A stretch of DNA of 64,000 nt from Hippopus hippopus (GCA_946811185.2 OX328108.1:37818493-37882492), one strand, 5' to 3'. Shown: positions 41,580 to 53,615, numbered from the stretch's first letter. Numbers and translations: made by a program. The notes: a model not told the origin generated them from the sequence alone.

Positions 41580-41900
41580 CGTAAAATACCGGCATAATAC
41601 CGGAAAACGCCGGCATAATACCGGAAAACGCCCCTCCACTATATCGCGAAAACCCATGAAAATCTAAATCACGTGTCAAAAGAATTTTGATTTCTTATGG
41701 ATTCATTCCGTATACATCAAATACAATACTGGTTTACGGAATTAAGCACAGAATTTCATTAATTTATCTTTTAATTCGTAAAACAATACCACATGTATGC
41801 ATAGGGCTGTGGAGGGGCGTTTGCCGGTATTATGCCAAAACGCTCCGCCATAAACTGTAAAAACCCATGAAAATCAAAGTTATGTGTCAAAAAAATTGCA
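41580..41900. repeat. Local inverted and direct repeats
   Basis: GCCGGCATAATACCGGAAAA occurs nearly twice in tandem (41588-41632). It is mirrored by GTTTGCCGGTATTATGCC near 41820, with GGCGTTT/AAACGCC flanks. AAAACCCATGAAAATC plus GTGTCAAAA recurs as a direct repeat at 41648 and 41868. Likely a decayed inverted-repeat element. Confidence 0.65.
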
Positions 41901-43970
41901 ATTGTTTACCTTTTCATCCGAATTAAGGAGGTTCCTTCCATCATAATCTGCAAATTGATTCTTAAAGCATCTGTTTTCCATTGTCATAAGTAGATTAGAG
42001 GAGGACCTCAAATTCTGTATGACACCCCTAAAACTTGCATTGTCACATTATTTTTCGTTCTATTCTTATCAGTTACAAGACAAATTTATGATGCATGGCA
42101 TCATAGAAGCCGCAATCTTTTGGTGGACAATTTCAGAAATATTGACTTTCTAGAAAAAAGGCAGAAGTTAAGAGACGAATCTTAAATTATCTTTTACCAT
42201 TATTATCATTATAATCATCATTATCATTTAAAGTGATAATGCGTATGTGAGAAAACATGTAAAAGCACTGGAATTTTCAAATTTCTACCCAAAGTCTGAA
42301 AATGGAGAAATTGCGCATTCAAGTACAGCATTTTTCATTATTAAATGATTTTAAAAAGCAAACTTCTGTAGAGACATCAAAGGCGACACTGCGGAATTAT
42401 GTAAGTTAGTAATTATTCAAAGTGATATTTAGATCGTTATTCACGTAGATCTACATGTATTTACATGTTTTTTTTTTTTTTTTTTTGTGATAGTTTCTTT
42501 GTGTTTCATTTTTTACAAAAAGAAAAAATATTCAACAACTTTCTTCTAAAACATTATCTTTTTGTTTGTCAAAAAGTATCCTAGCCTGCTTGTAACAAAG
42601 TAAATCTTTACATTTCTACTCCAGAATTAGAGACTTTTGCATCGTATCTCCAAAATTCTTCTGATCATAGCCTTCACAGTTCGCGCCAACCACTAAAAGA
42701 AACAAAATTATTTTTTGAAGTCTTTAAGGATGTATCTATTCAACAACAACATAGTAACTATTACTATATATATATCGTTTAATAAAAATTAGTTTGAACC
42801 ATTTTCTGCATAGGCCTTGTACAAACCTATAAAACTTCTAATGTAAACTTAAGAGCCATTCCAAACCCTTGACCAGCAGCGATGTAAAAAGTTGTATATG
42901 AACAGTGATAGGTTCGGTAATAACGTTATCCTTTCAACTACACGGAATAAAATTAGTATACCGAGTAAGGAAAAAAAAACAAGAAATTTTTACGTTTACA
43001 ATATCTTATAAAATATTAAAAAAATATTACACAGGCTATGTACCGTTTGATCTTGATTTATTTCTGTCATTTTCGAACAGTTTCAACCCTGAGAGTACTA
43101 TGCACCACTTTGGTTATTTTTGTGGACAACGTACATCACGATCCATACATTTTTCACGAGTATTGTAGATCAGGACCATACAGTTCAGAACTTACAGTCT
43201 GCTCATAACAGCTTCGACACACAATATATTAAATGCTAAATTTTACAGGGCTCATAAGGTAGATCGTCCATCTAACAAAATTCCATTCGGCTAAAGTGTC
43301 GGCGAATAGAAGAAAAAGGGTTATCTTTTCACAAGCATTCTTTAAATAGCTGATGTAGACTGCTCTTTGTTATACTGTGTAGGGAGGTAACCAGTCTATA
43401 ACTTGATCAAAGATTCACCGCCCTATTATCTTTACAGATTAAAACTGGACGAAACACTTGTACATAAAACTGCTTCTGGTTATCATATTCTAAGATGCTC
43501 TCCATCTCGTAAGTATCATTATTTTGTCTTGTAAAAAAGTAGACAAATGCGAAAACAGTTTAGAGGTGGGAGAGCCTGTGATAAACGGAAAACATTACAG
43601 CTTCGTTTGGGCACAAGGAAGGAATCCTTTTAGTTGGAAAAGTTCGAGGGACTAGCCAATAAAAGGAAGTTTATTTTTCTGTATTTTCGTTGTTATTTGG
43701 GAATTAACTTATATTGCAAGAAAACCAGACTTGATGTTCATGTAGGTCTGATTGAACATTTAAGAAAGTGTCATGTGGAGTAGTTTTGTAACACTAACAT
43801 GACATTATTAGAAAATTCCCAAAAATAATAACCAATAGAATAATTACTGATCATCTACATGGTAAATAGTTTAGGTACATTCCTATTGGAAGCCGCTTTC
43901 AATTCGGCTGTCTGTCTGTCTGTCTCTCAAGAACAATCCCTCCCCTTGTACATATTGCCCTGTCCTATTT
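41900..43970. other. Intergenic DNA, no gene recognised
   Basis: Searched on the minus strand for the missing LANCL first exon; no convincing frame with a phase-1 donor was seen. Contains a T17 run near 42470 and an ATATAT tract near 42765. Confidence 0.4.
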
Positions 43971-43974
43971 ATAT

Positions 43975-44240
43975 ACAAGAGGACCATGATGGTCCTATAT
44001 CGCTCACCGGAGTACTAAGCAGTAAAGGTCTACAGTGAAGATAAATACCAAATATCGAAGTTCAAGGCCAAATGATAATGAAAAAAGAAAAATCTCACAA
44101 CTGTTATAGTGATCTAGGCCATCAGGTTACCCAGAAAAATTACCTGATATAAGGCTATATGTACAAACATATGAGCCCCGGGGCAGGGCCTCACCAAGTT
44201 TGGTGCTGATTGATTTATATTTGTAGATGTTAGAGTGTAA
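43975..44240 (+). repeat. Truncated array with variant head hairpin
   Basis: ACAAGAGGACCATGATGGTC then CTATATCGCTCACCGGAG. The stem GGACCA/TGGTCC replaces GGGCCA/TGGCCC of the other arrays with both sides changed. Followed by part of a 166-bp-class unit (TACCAAATATCGAAG, GAGCCCCGGGGCAGGGCC). No tail. Confidence 0.8.
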
Positions 44241-44588
44241 ACAAAGTCAAATATGATACTATTATTATCATTACTGTCATTATTATCAATATCATTATCA
44301 TCTTCAATAGTATGACACTCAGCAAATTAAACTTATAAAACGCCACTTTTGTTTCTCCTGCAAATTTGACCAAGTAAAATACAGGTCAATGGAAACCGTG
44401 AAGATGTAATATATATCTTGAGGTTCGGCATAGTATTGAGATGAAAAGATTTTCGATTCTGCGAACAGAAGGCTTGTCTTTTAAAAAAAGAGGGAAAACA
44501 CATAGGTTGCGCATGCATGCGTGGTGTGTTTAAGCCAAGAGAGGTTAAAATGAAAGGCTTAAATTACTGAATTTTGTCAGCAATAAGA

Positions 44589-47500
44589 AACAAGAGGGCC
44601 AAGATGGCCCTGGATCGCTCACCTGAATTTTTGAGAGGACCATAGCCAATTTTTTTAAAGTATTGAAATTTTGGAAACAAAATCATTATTTTGACAAGCA
44701 CTTTTGAAAAGGTCACCTGAAAAAATCATTTCAAAATCTGTCAGCACCCCTACATTCACCACCACAGCCATGTTTTTGACGAATCAGAATTAAGCATATA
44801 AAGTATGTATTGAATTCAGAAAACAATCTATCATAAAGTACAGGAATGGTGAACAACAAGGCGGTTAACACCCAGATAGAGGCCATTTTGATAAATGGTG
44901 AAATATTATGCATGTATTCCAAAGATAACAGTATTATATTACCTCTTGCAATACATAGCTATCAAATACATCAAGTAGAAAGTGTGCATATTGATCAGCA
45001 TTTCTCACCAGTGCACTCACCTGGTATAGATTGACGTCTGCAATAGCCCTTTTCATCAAAATACCTACACAGTCTTTTGATGAATATTAAAAGGTCACCA
45101 AAGGATCAATTCTGTGAAATTATTACAAAATCTGACCAGTGGTTTCAGAGAAGAAGAATTTTTAAGAATTTCTTCATGTCCATATAGTGCAAATAGCCCC
45201 CCACCACCACAGCCATGTTTCTTGACGGATCAAAATTTCGCAAACACTTTTCCAAAAGGGGCACCCAAGGAACATTTCTGTGAAATTACTTCAAAATCTG
45301 ACAAGTGGTTTAAGAGATGAAGAATTTCAAAGAATTTCTTTATGTCCATACAGTGCAAAGAGCCCCCCCCCCCACAATGGCCATAGTTTTCGACAGATCA
45401 AAATTTCACGAACAAGTTTTGAAAAGGGTCATCCGTGGAACATTTCTGTGAAATAATTTCAAAATCTGACCTGCAGTTTCAGAGGAGAAGATTTTCAATG
45501 AATTTCTCAGAAAAATTCATTTGGTTGCCATAGCAACCAGAGTTTTTGATGGAATCAAATTCTGTGAACAGTTTTTAAAGAGGACCTCCCAAGGAACATT
45601 CCAGCAAAGTTCGGTTCTAATTGGCCCAGCGGTTTAGGAGGAGAAGTTGTTTAAAGAATTGTTGACACCGCAAGGCGCAAAGCACCCCCCCCACCACAAC
45701 CACCACGGCCATGTTTTTCGACGGATCAAAATTTCACGAACAATTTTTGAAAAGGGTCACCCAAGGAACATTACTGTGAAATTATTTAAAAATCTGACCA
45801 ACGGTTTCAGAGGAGAAGATTTTTAAAGAATGCGAAGAGCCTCCCCTCCAACGGCCATGTTTTTCGACGGATCAAAATTTCACAAACAGCTTTTGAAAAG
45901 GGTCACCCAAGGAACATTTCTGTGAAATTATTTCAAAATCTGACCAGCGGTTTCAGAGGAGAATTTTTTAAAAAAATTCTTAGAAAATTCCATTTGGTTG
46001 CCATGGCAACCAGAATTTTTGATGAAATCAAATTCTGTGAAAAAATTTTAAAGAGGACCTCTCAAGGAACATTCCAACAAAGTTTGGTTCTAATTGGCCC
46101 AGCGGTTTAGGAGGAGAAGTTGTTTAAAGAATTGTTGACGCCGCACGGCGCAAAGCACCCCCCCCCCCACCACCACCACCACGGCCATGTTTTTCGACGG
46201 ATCAAAATTTCACGAACAATTTTTGAAAAGGGTCACCCAAGGAACATTACTGTGAAATTATTTAAAAATCTGACCAACGGTTTCAGAGGAGAAGATTTTT
46301 AAAGAATGCGAAGAGCCCCCCCCCCCAACAGCCATGTTTTTCGACGGATCAAAATTTCACAAACAGCTTTTGAAAAGGGTCACCCAAGGAACATTTCTGT
46401 GAAATTATTTCAAAATCTGACCAGCGGTTTCAGAGGAGAAGATTTTTAAAAAAAATTCTTAGAAAATTCCATTTGGTTGCCATGGCAACCAGAATTTTTG
46501 ATGGAATCAAATTCTGTGAACAAATTCTAAAGAGGACCTCCCAAGGAACATTCCAGCAAAGTCTGGTTCTAATTGGCCCAGCGGTTTAGGAGGAGAAGTT
46601 GTTTAAAGAATTGTTGACACCGCACGGAGCAAAGCACCCTCCCACCACCACCACCACGGCCATGTTTTTCGACTGATCAAAATTTCACGAAAAGTTTTTG
46701 AAAGGGTCACCCAAGGAACATTACTGTGAAATTATTTAAAAATCTGACCAACGGTTTCAGAGGAGATTTTTAAAGAATGCGAAGAGCCCCCCCCCCCCAC
46801 GGCCATGTTTTTCGACGGTTCAAAATTTCACAAACAGCTTTTGAAAAGGGTCACCCAAGGAACATTTCTGTGAAATTATTTCATAATCTGACCAGCGGTT
46901 TCAGAGAAGAAGATTTTTTAAAAAAATTCTTAGAAAATTCCATTTGGTTGCCATGGCAACCAGAATTTTTTATGGAATCAAATTCTGTGAACAAATTCTA
47001 AAGAGGACCTCTCAAGGAACATTCCAGCAAAGTCTGGTTCTAATTGGCCCAGCGGTTTAGGAGGAGAAGTTGTTTAAAGAATTGTTGACACCGCACGGAG
47101 CAAAGCACCCTCCCACCACCACCACCACGGCCATGTTTTTCGACTGATCAAAATTTCACGAACAATTTTTGAAAAGGGTCACGCTAGGAACATTACTGTG
47201 AAATTATCTAAAAATCTGACCGACGGTTTCAGAGGAGAAGATTTTTAAAGAATGCGAAGAGCCCCCCCCCCACGGCCATGTTTTTCGACGGTTCAAAATT
47301 TCACAAACAGCTTTTGAAAAGGGTCACCCAAGGAACATTTCTGTGAAATTATTTCAAAATCTGACCAGCGGTTTCAGAGGAGAAGATTTTTTAAAAAAAT
47401 TCTTAGAAAATTCCATTTGGTTGCCATGGCAACCAGAATTTTTGATGGAATCAAATTCTGTGAACAAATTTTAAAGAGGACCTCCCAAAGAACATTCCAG

Positions 47501-47636
47501 CCAAGTTTGGTCCAAATCGGCCGAGCGGTTTAGGAGGAGAAGATGTTTAAAGAATTGTTGACGACGGGCGACGCACGACACGACGCACGACGGACACAGC
47601 GTGATCCTAAAAGCCCCCGTTGTGCTCAGGTGAGCT
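44589..47636 (+). mobile_element. Hairpin-framed array F with higher-order units
   Basis: Head AACAAGAGGGCCAAGATGGC, CGCTCACCTGAATTTT, as in array B, with an insertion of unrelated sequence near 44800-45050. Between 45.7 and 47.5 kb it is built of higher-order units of about 475 bp: a 145-bp and a 330-bp segment alternate, each starting GGCCATGTTTTTCGACGG after a C run. The units are very similar, suggesting recent amplification. The tail has GACGACGGGCGACGCACGAC and a shortened GTTGTGCTCAGGTGAGCT. Confidence 0.83.
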
Positions 47637-47800
47637 AAAAAACATGAACATTATTTTCTGCACAATGATATAATCCTAGAAAACGAGTAGGAAGCTTTCA
47701 AGAATTTGATTTTTTTTTTTTTTCAATTTTCAATGTTGAGTGAATCGGTAATAAATTTATAATCTCCTGCAACGAGAACAAGTCAAATGAAACATCTGCA

Positions 47801-48154
47801 GGGCCCGTATTCACTAAACCATTCTTAAGAAAGTTCTTAGGCTTATTCTCAAGAATTTTCTCAATTTTCCATTCTTAGGCTCAAGTACATATTCACCAAA
47901 CCGTTCTTAACTTTAGAACGTTCTAAATATTTAGACTATTCTTAAGAATTCTAAGTCTACTTATTACCATGCTCAAAAACCGTTCTTAACCGAGAAAAAT
48001 GGCCGCCCTTCGACGTATCAATCACGTTAGAGCAATTGAACATCTCGTTTATGGACCGGGAAGAAGATTGACAGACCGGCAGAATCCGTTGCAGATATTG
48101 ACCGCTGGCGAGGTATTTACTAGTGTAACCGGACGCATACGTACGGGCAATTGA
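47801..48154 (+). mobile_element. PIF/Harbinger-like 5' fragment
   Basis: Begins GGGCCCGTATTCACTAAACC, followed by nested CATTCTTAAGAA / AACCGTTCTTAAC motifs. A frame from ATG at 47999 gives 51 residues, MAALRRINHVRAIEHL then GPGRRLTDRQNPLQIL and EVFTS. This resembles the R..RDR.NPL start of Harbinger transposases before a splice or break. The rest of the transposase is absent. Identification rests on style of motif and terminus, not on a search. Confidence 0.5.
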
Positions 48155-48516
48155 ACGATCACAATCGTTGACTGATTCTTTTTGGATAAACACCAGAGAC
48201 TAAATACGTGAAGTTTTAAATTGTATTCTGAGTAATTTAATTACGAGAAAAATAGGACGGGAAGAGAAGAAAGACAGAATAAGAAAGGAAAGCTCGGTGA
48301 GTTTAGCCCGAAGGTAGGCACTACCTGTATGGCTCGTTACAACCGAGAGAGCATACAGGGCAGAACCCGCCTAATATAGCCAGTCTCGACTTATATAATT
48401 AAGTGCACGTGCTTTGCGGGAAACACACATACTATACATTAACTTGTTAATACTTTGGCAGTTGCATTCAGGGTACAAACAAACTAAGATTCTGGTGAAG
48501 AATAGCTTTTTTTTTT
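48155..48516. other. Spacer between inverted arrays
   Basis: GAAAGCTCGGTGAGTTTAGC and TAGGCACTACCTGTATGGCT are unmatched elsewhere in the window. A GCACGTGC box lies near 48403. No gene seen. Confidence 0.4.
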
Positions 48517-50308
48517 AGCTCACCTGAGCACAACGTGCTCAAGGGGAGCTTTTAGGATCACCCGGTGTCCGTCGTCCGTCGTGCGTCGTCCGTCGTGCGT
48601 CGTGCGTCGTCAACAATTCTTTAAACATCAACTCCTCCTAAACCGCTGGGCCACTTTGGACCAAAATTGTTCACAGAATTTGATTCCATCAAAAACTCTG
48701 GTTGCCGTGGAAACCAAATGGAATTTTCTAAGAAATTCTTTAAAAAATCTTCTCCTTTGAAACCGCTGGTCAGATTTTGAAATAATTTCAAAGAGATGTT
48801 CCTTGGGTGACCCTTTTCAAAAATTGTTCGCGAAATTTTGATCCGTCAAGAAACATGGCTCTGGTGAATAGGGGCTACTTGCACTATACAGAAATGAAGA
48901 AATTCTTAAAAATTCTTCTTCTCTGAAACGGCTGGTCAGATTTTAAAATAGTTTCACAGACATGTTCCTTGGGTGACCCTTTTCAAAAAGTGTTCGCAAA
49001 ATTTTGATCCGTCAAGAAACATGGCTCTGGTGAATGGGGGCTACTTTCACTATACAGAAATGAAGAAATTCTTAAAAATTCTTCTTCTCTGAAATGGCTG
49101 GTCAGATTTTGAAATAATTTCACAGAGATGTTCCTTGGGTGACCCTTTTCAAAAAGTGTTCGCAAAATTTTGATCCGTCAAGAAACATGGCTCTGGTGAA
49201 TGGGGGCTACTTGCACTATACAGAAATGAAGAAATTCTTAAAAATTCTTCTTCTCTGAAATGGCTGGTCAGATTTTGAAATAATTTCACAGAGATGTTCC
49301 TTGGGTGACCCTTTTTAAAATCTGTTTGCGAAATTTTGATCCGTCAAGAAATATGGCTCTGGTGAATGGGGGCTACTTGCACTATATGGACATGAAGAAA
49401 TTCTTCTTCTCTGAAACGGCTTGTCGGATTTTGAAATAATTTGACAGAAATGTTCCTTTGGTGACCCTTTTCAAAAATTGTTTGCAAAATGCTGATTCGT
49501 CAAGAAACATGGCTCTGATGGGTGGGGGGGGGCCCACTTGCACTATATGGACATGAAGAAATTCTTAAAAATTCTTCTTCTCTGAAACGACTGGTCAGAT
49601 TTTGAAATAATTTCACAGAAATGTTTCTTGGGTGACCCATTTTGCAAATTGTTCGAGAAATTTTGATCCATCAAGGAACATGGCTCTGATGGCTGTGGGC
49701 TATTTACACTATACACTATACGGCTGGTCAGATTTTGAAATAATTTCACAGCAATGTTCCTTGGGTGACTTTTTTCAAAAATTGTTCACAAAATTGTGAT
49801 CTGTCAAGAAACATGACTCTGATGGTGGGGGCTTTTTGCACTACAGGGACACGAAGAGGAATTTTTTTAATTCTTCTTCTCTGGAACGGCTGGTCAGATT
49901 TTGAAATAATTTCACAGAAATGTTCCTAGGGTGACCCTTTTCAAAAATTGTTAGGGAAATTTTTATCCGTCGAAAAACAACAGCCAATTGTTGGCACCTG
50001 CATGTGGTGCTCTTGTTTCGACTTATGTTTTTAGTCACTATCGAGCATGTGCTCTTCTTCAAGAAAATGTCCTTGGGTGATCTATCCAAAAATTTATTTG
50101 CAGAATTCTGATTCATCAAATTCATTGCTGTGGTGATGATTGTAGGGGTGGTGACAGATTTTGAAATGACTTTTACAGGTGACCTTTTCAAAATTGCTTG
50201 GCAAAATAATGATTTTGTTTCCAAAGTTTCAATACCTCAAAAAAAAATTCGCTATGGTCCTCTCGAAAATTCAGGTGAGCGATCCAGGGCCATCTTGGCC
50301 CTCTTGTT
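48517..50308 (-). mobile_element. Hairpin-framed array G, inverted relative to F
   Basis: Minus-strand head at the right end (AACAAGAGGGCCAAGATGGC, GATCGCTCACCTGAATTTTC) and tail at the left, TTGAGCACGTTGTGCTCAGG then TGAGCT. About eight units with AGAAACATGGCTCTGGTGAA, AAGAAATTCTTAAAAATTCT and TTCCTTGGGTGACCCTTTTC, about 165 bp apart. Two extra head-like hairpins lie near its head (49993-50018 and 50043-50064), mirroring those of array B. Tail-to-tail with array F. Confidence 0.83.
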
Positions 50309-50329
50309 TTTAGAAAGAAGGAGAAGTGT

Positions 50330-50555
50330 AGAGTAATCAAACATCCCTATTTGCGAAAAGTATAGACATGGAAATGTTCTCATAAATTGGGAATTTCGTA
50401 GAATTAGCATGAGGAGTAACATGTACATAGTGCCGAGTTTACGACGTGCTACAGTAGTTACAATTATGCAAGGTACGGGTCACCAAAAAATGATTTATTG
50501 ACAAAATGATAGATCTGACGCCGATTTTGAAAACACTGAAAGCCGTGTCTGTTAC
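50330..50555 (-). repeat. Probable partial 3' LTR
   Basis: Starts TGTAACAGACACGGC right after the purine tract. Contains AATAAA near 50493 on the minus strand. The outer end is not defined; it runs up to the head of array G. Confidence 0.6.
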
Positions 50556-50568
50556 ATTCCACCCTCCT
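50556..50568 (-). other. Polypurine tract
   Basis: Minus-strand AAGGAGGGTGGAA immediately before TGTAACA. This is the expected plus-strand primer site next to a 3' LTR. Confidence 0.75.
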
Positions 50569-50844
50569 TAAGATCCAATGTACGTAGGGACATTGGTCGA
50601 AAGAAGCAGGAAATGACTGAATTATTTAAAAAAAATGAATGTATACCGTATGACAAGCAGGTAGAAAACAACATGACTGGCCATGACAAACCGGATAGAC
50701 TATACTGCATCGACAGAGGAATGACGTTTATGCGATTTATAAAAACGGACAATGCAGATAACTAAGGGCGACAGAAACGAACTGGTAAATCACTATTAAA
50801 AAATCACTGAGATGAAACTGATTCACATAGAAAAAAAATGACGT

Positions 50845-51323
50845 CTACTGTCTTTTAGAGCGTTTGAAAATGACTGTCCCGTCCTCCTGGTACTCCTGGT
50901 CTCCACAAACCTGGCCTCCCTTCACAAGAATGTCGCCTACCGGAACTATGGCTCGTCTCTTCGCTGCAGCCACTTTTTTCTACTCATCTGGTACGGAAGG
51001 GTATCCTTTGGATCGAGGAAATTTTTATTCACGGTGGTGGAGACGGCTAGATCCTGGGTGGTGATGATACTGTGTGTAATCCGTAGGTGCGGGCGGATGT
51101 TGTACTCCCTCAGCGACTTCTCCCCACAGCATGGGCAGTGGTACATGTGTACAATTTGCACGTGTTTGTTTTGCCAATGTCTGTAGAAAGCTTGGAAAGA
51201 ATTGTATCTGGCATGGCACTCTTCTACGGGACAATTTACCTCGCCACCAGGCCAAAATGGCCTTTCTTGTCGGAACTGTTGAAGCTCCTCATCCACACCT
51301 TCGAGAACTTCTGGTAATGACAT
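50845..51323 (-). CDS. C2H2 zinc-finger ORF in the retrotransposon, possible -1 frameshift
   Basis: Starts ATG at 51323 with MSLPEVLEGVDEELQQF. Two zinc fingers: CPVEECHARYNSFQAFYRHW..NKH (C-x4-C-x12-H-x4-H) and HCPCCGEKSLREY..RPHLRITH (C-x2-C-x12-H-x4-H). The zero frame ends at TAG near 50947, after 125 residues. At 50973-50979 the coding strand reads A AAA AAG in register, a classical slippery heptamer. The -1 frame continues for about 42 more codons (VAAAKRRAIVPVGDIL ... FKRSKRQ) to a stop at 50845-50847. It lies after integrase and before the polypurine tract, where some elements carry env or accessory genes. It has no signal peptide or membrane helix, so it is not an env. Function unknown. 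It could be a captured host finger gene, an accessory nucleic-acid-binding protein, or part of an unrelated insertion. Confidence 0.7.
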
Positions 51324-51660
51324 ATTTAACTAATGAAAAAAAAACAAAAAAAAAAAAAAAACGAAAAGGTAAGAGTCAAGAAGAAACGAGGAGACTTGTA
51401 AAGTATTGGACCTCTCAGACCGGTCACTACGATTCCTGAGATGAACCCTATCGTCAGAAAATCCATTCCTAAGCATAAAAGAAAGATCACAACATACATA
51501 AGAGGAAGGATGATCAATTCCTTTTAACTCTTGTGTTATGTCTTAATTAAGGTAATGACCTTGCCCAAGTCACTCCGCAAAATAACCCCATTAAATCGAC
51601 CCTATACTAAAATCTAACGTTATTGACTTATTGATATTTGGGTAATGATGATATTGATGA

Positions 51661-51745
51661 AATGAAAGTTCGGGAAAGAAAGAAAGAGAGAGAGAGAGAG
51701 AGAGATGAGAGAAAGAGAGAGAGAGATGAGAGAAAGAGAGAGATT
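51661..51745. repeat. (GA)n-rich microsatellite
   Basis: AGAAAGAGAGAGAGAGAGAG with interruptions GATGAGAGAAAG repeated twice. Confidence 0.95.
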
Positions 51746-51893
51746 CCCGTCCTATTCTAATACCCTTATCGCCATATGTATATTTACACAAAGAAAATAA
51801 GTAAAACGACAAGTAGATAGCACTTGAATAGAAATAATAAGGTATAGTCGAAAAAAGAAAAAAAAAAAAAAAAAAAATACTGTCTAACTAATC

Positions 51894-53009
51894 CTATGAA
51901 GGAGAAAATATCTCCTTTGGTTTCACCCGTCTTCCTGCCCGCGTAAAGTATCCTGGGTTTTCATAACCCTGGGGCCCATCAGGAAGATGATCACCGTTAT
52001 CGTGATCAAATGAGATATTTGTTTGATCTATATCTGCTTGTCCCACAAAAGAATCATCATTTTGAGGTGGAAATACTTCCTGGTCAAAATTTCTGTCTCC
52101 CTTGTACGGTTTTAAATGGTCAACATGCACAACCAATTGCTTTTTATTATCAACATGTTCAATTTTGTAAGTGACATCCGTTAACCTTTCTATGATTTTA
52201 TACGGTCCAACCCAACCCATTGCTAATTTCTGATTCCCTAAAGGAGTATACCAACGCCAGACAATGTTGTCTGCGTTAAATTTTCTAGGTTTGAGACCAA
52301 CATCATAGGCCCTTTTCTGTTTCAAAGCAGATGCCTTGAGATTTTCAAATGCGACATCAAAAGAAAGTTCTAAAGATGTTTTTAACCATTCTACATACTG
52401 TGATTGGCAAACAGGTTCCACCTGTCCTTGACAACTGTTAAACATAACATCAATTGGGAAAGGAATTTCTCTTCCAAACATTAGTTCATTTGGACTAAAA
52501 CCTGTGCTGTCATGACATGTGGCACGGTAAGCCATCATAAAGAATGGAATGTGATCATCCCAATCGTCCCTATTTTCATTTACGAGCATAGATAGCATCT
52601 GGAGAACTGTTCTGTTTAAGCGTTCAATCATACCATCAGACTTAGGATTGTAAGGCGTGGTCCTTGTTTTTTGAATATTAAGCAATTTGTACATTTCACT
52701 GAACAATTGGGATTCGAACTCTCGACCTTGATCTGAATGAATGATTGAAGGTACTCCGTACCTAGTAATGAACTCATTAACCAATTTATCTGCAACGGTT
52801 AATGCGGTATGATTTGGAATTGCATAGGCTTCTGAAAATTTTGTAAAATAATCTCCAACAATTAATAAGTACTCGTTCCCGTTTGATGTAATTGGAAGTG
52901 GACTAAGTATATCCAGTGCTATCCTATCCATAACGTAGCTCGATAAATCCTGTTTAAGAGGAGACTTTCCTAACCCTGGTCCAGGTTTTTCTTCGAGAAC
53001 ATAGGTCAC
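51894..53009 (-). pseudogene. Retrotransposon integrase (catalytic core and C-terminal domain)
   Basis: An open frame of 371 codons. It carries the D,D-35-E core: D in MDRIALDILSP, D in IIHSDQGREF and E in SDGMIERLNR, with 35 residues between the last two. A GPY/F-type module GWVGPYKIIERL follows, then HVDHLKPY and a RAGRRVKP tail before TAG. The N-terminal HHCC zinc domain is in another frame upstream (52954-53259), separated by a single-base length change in an A run near 52986. The core itself has no stop. Confidence 0.92.
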
Positions 53010-53615
53010 AGGCGTTACACCAGACCTTTATATCTCTACCCATTCCAGGCCAATAAAATCTTCTGAGAATGGATTTCAAAGTCCGATCTCTGTCAAGATG
53101 ACAAGCTGTTTTATTTACATGCAGCTGTTGGAATATTTCCTTTTGTAAGGCATGAGGGACTACAAATTGCAATTTCTCAGTTTCATCTCTCCCTGTTCCA
53201 ATGTATTTCCTGTACAGGAAACCATTTTGAACAACAAGAGACTCCCACATGCTCCACAAATGCGGACTCTAAAGGAACAATTCTTGACTACATGTTTAGC
53301 AGGCTTATTTGCAAACCTTTGTTTTAGATTAAAAATGGTCATTATCACATTGCACGACTGTTGCATTGGTCCAATTTCTTCAGCCGTTAAGTTTGTCATC
53401 CAATTTGAATTTGAGTCATTTTGATTGTCTAACAATGGAAAAATTGAAATTGTTTCTTTCGCACTTGACATAGAGCTATAGACTAAAGTATCTGAAGAAC
53501 TACAGTCAGGACAGTCAGGCCTTTTACATTTCCTCCTAGGTAGCCTAGATAAAGCGTCTGCATTGCCGTGCAAAGAACCTTTTCGGTGCTGAATTATTGG
53601 AATCATATGTTTCAA
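52954..53615 (-). pseudogene. RNase H end and integrase HHCC domain
   Basis: Two overlapping frames. 53160-53615 has IQHRKGSLHGNADALSRLP, the conserved tail of the gypsy RNase H region. 52954-53259 has HALQKEIFQQLHVNKTACHL and WCNACDLC, the zinc-binding HHCC domain of integrase, with YWPGM between. Their offset implies a frameshift near 53250. Confidence 0.88.

Noticed and set aside
50552..50752. Hydrophobic 66-codon frame as a possible env remnant
   Set aside because: No signal peptide, cysteine pattern or fusion motif; it ends in the polypurine tract and is short.
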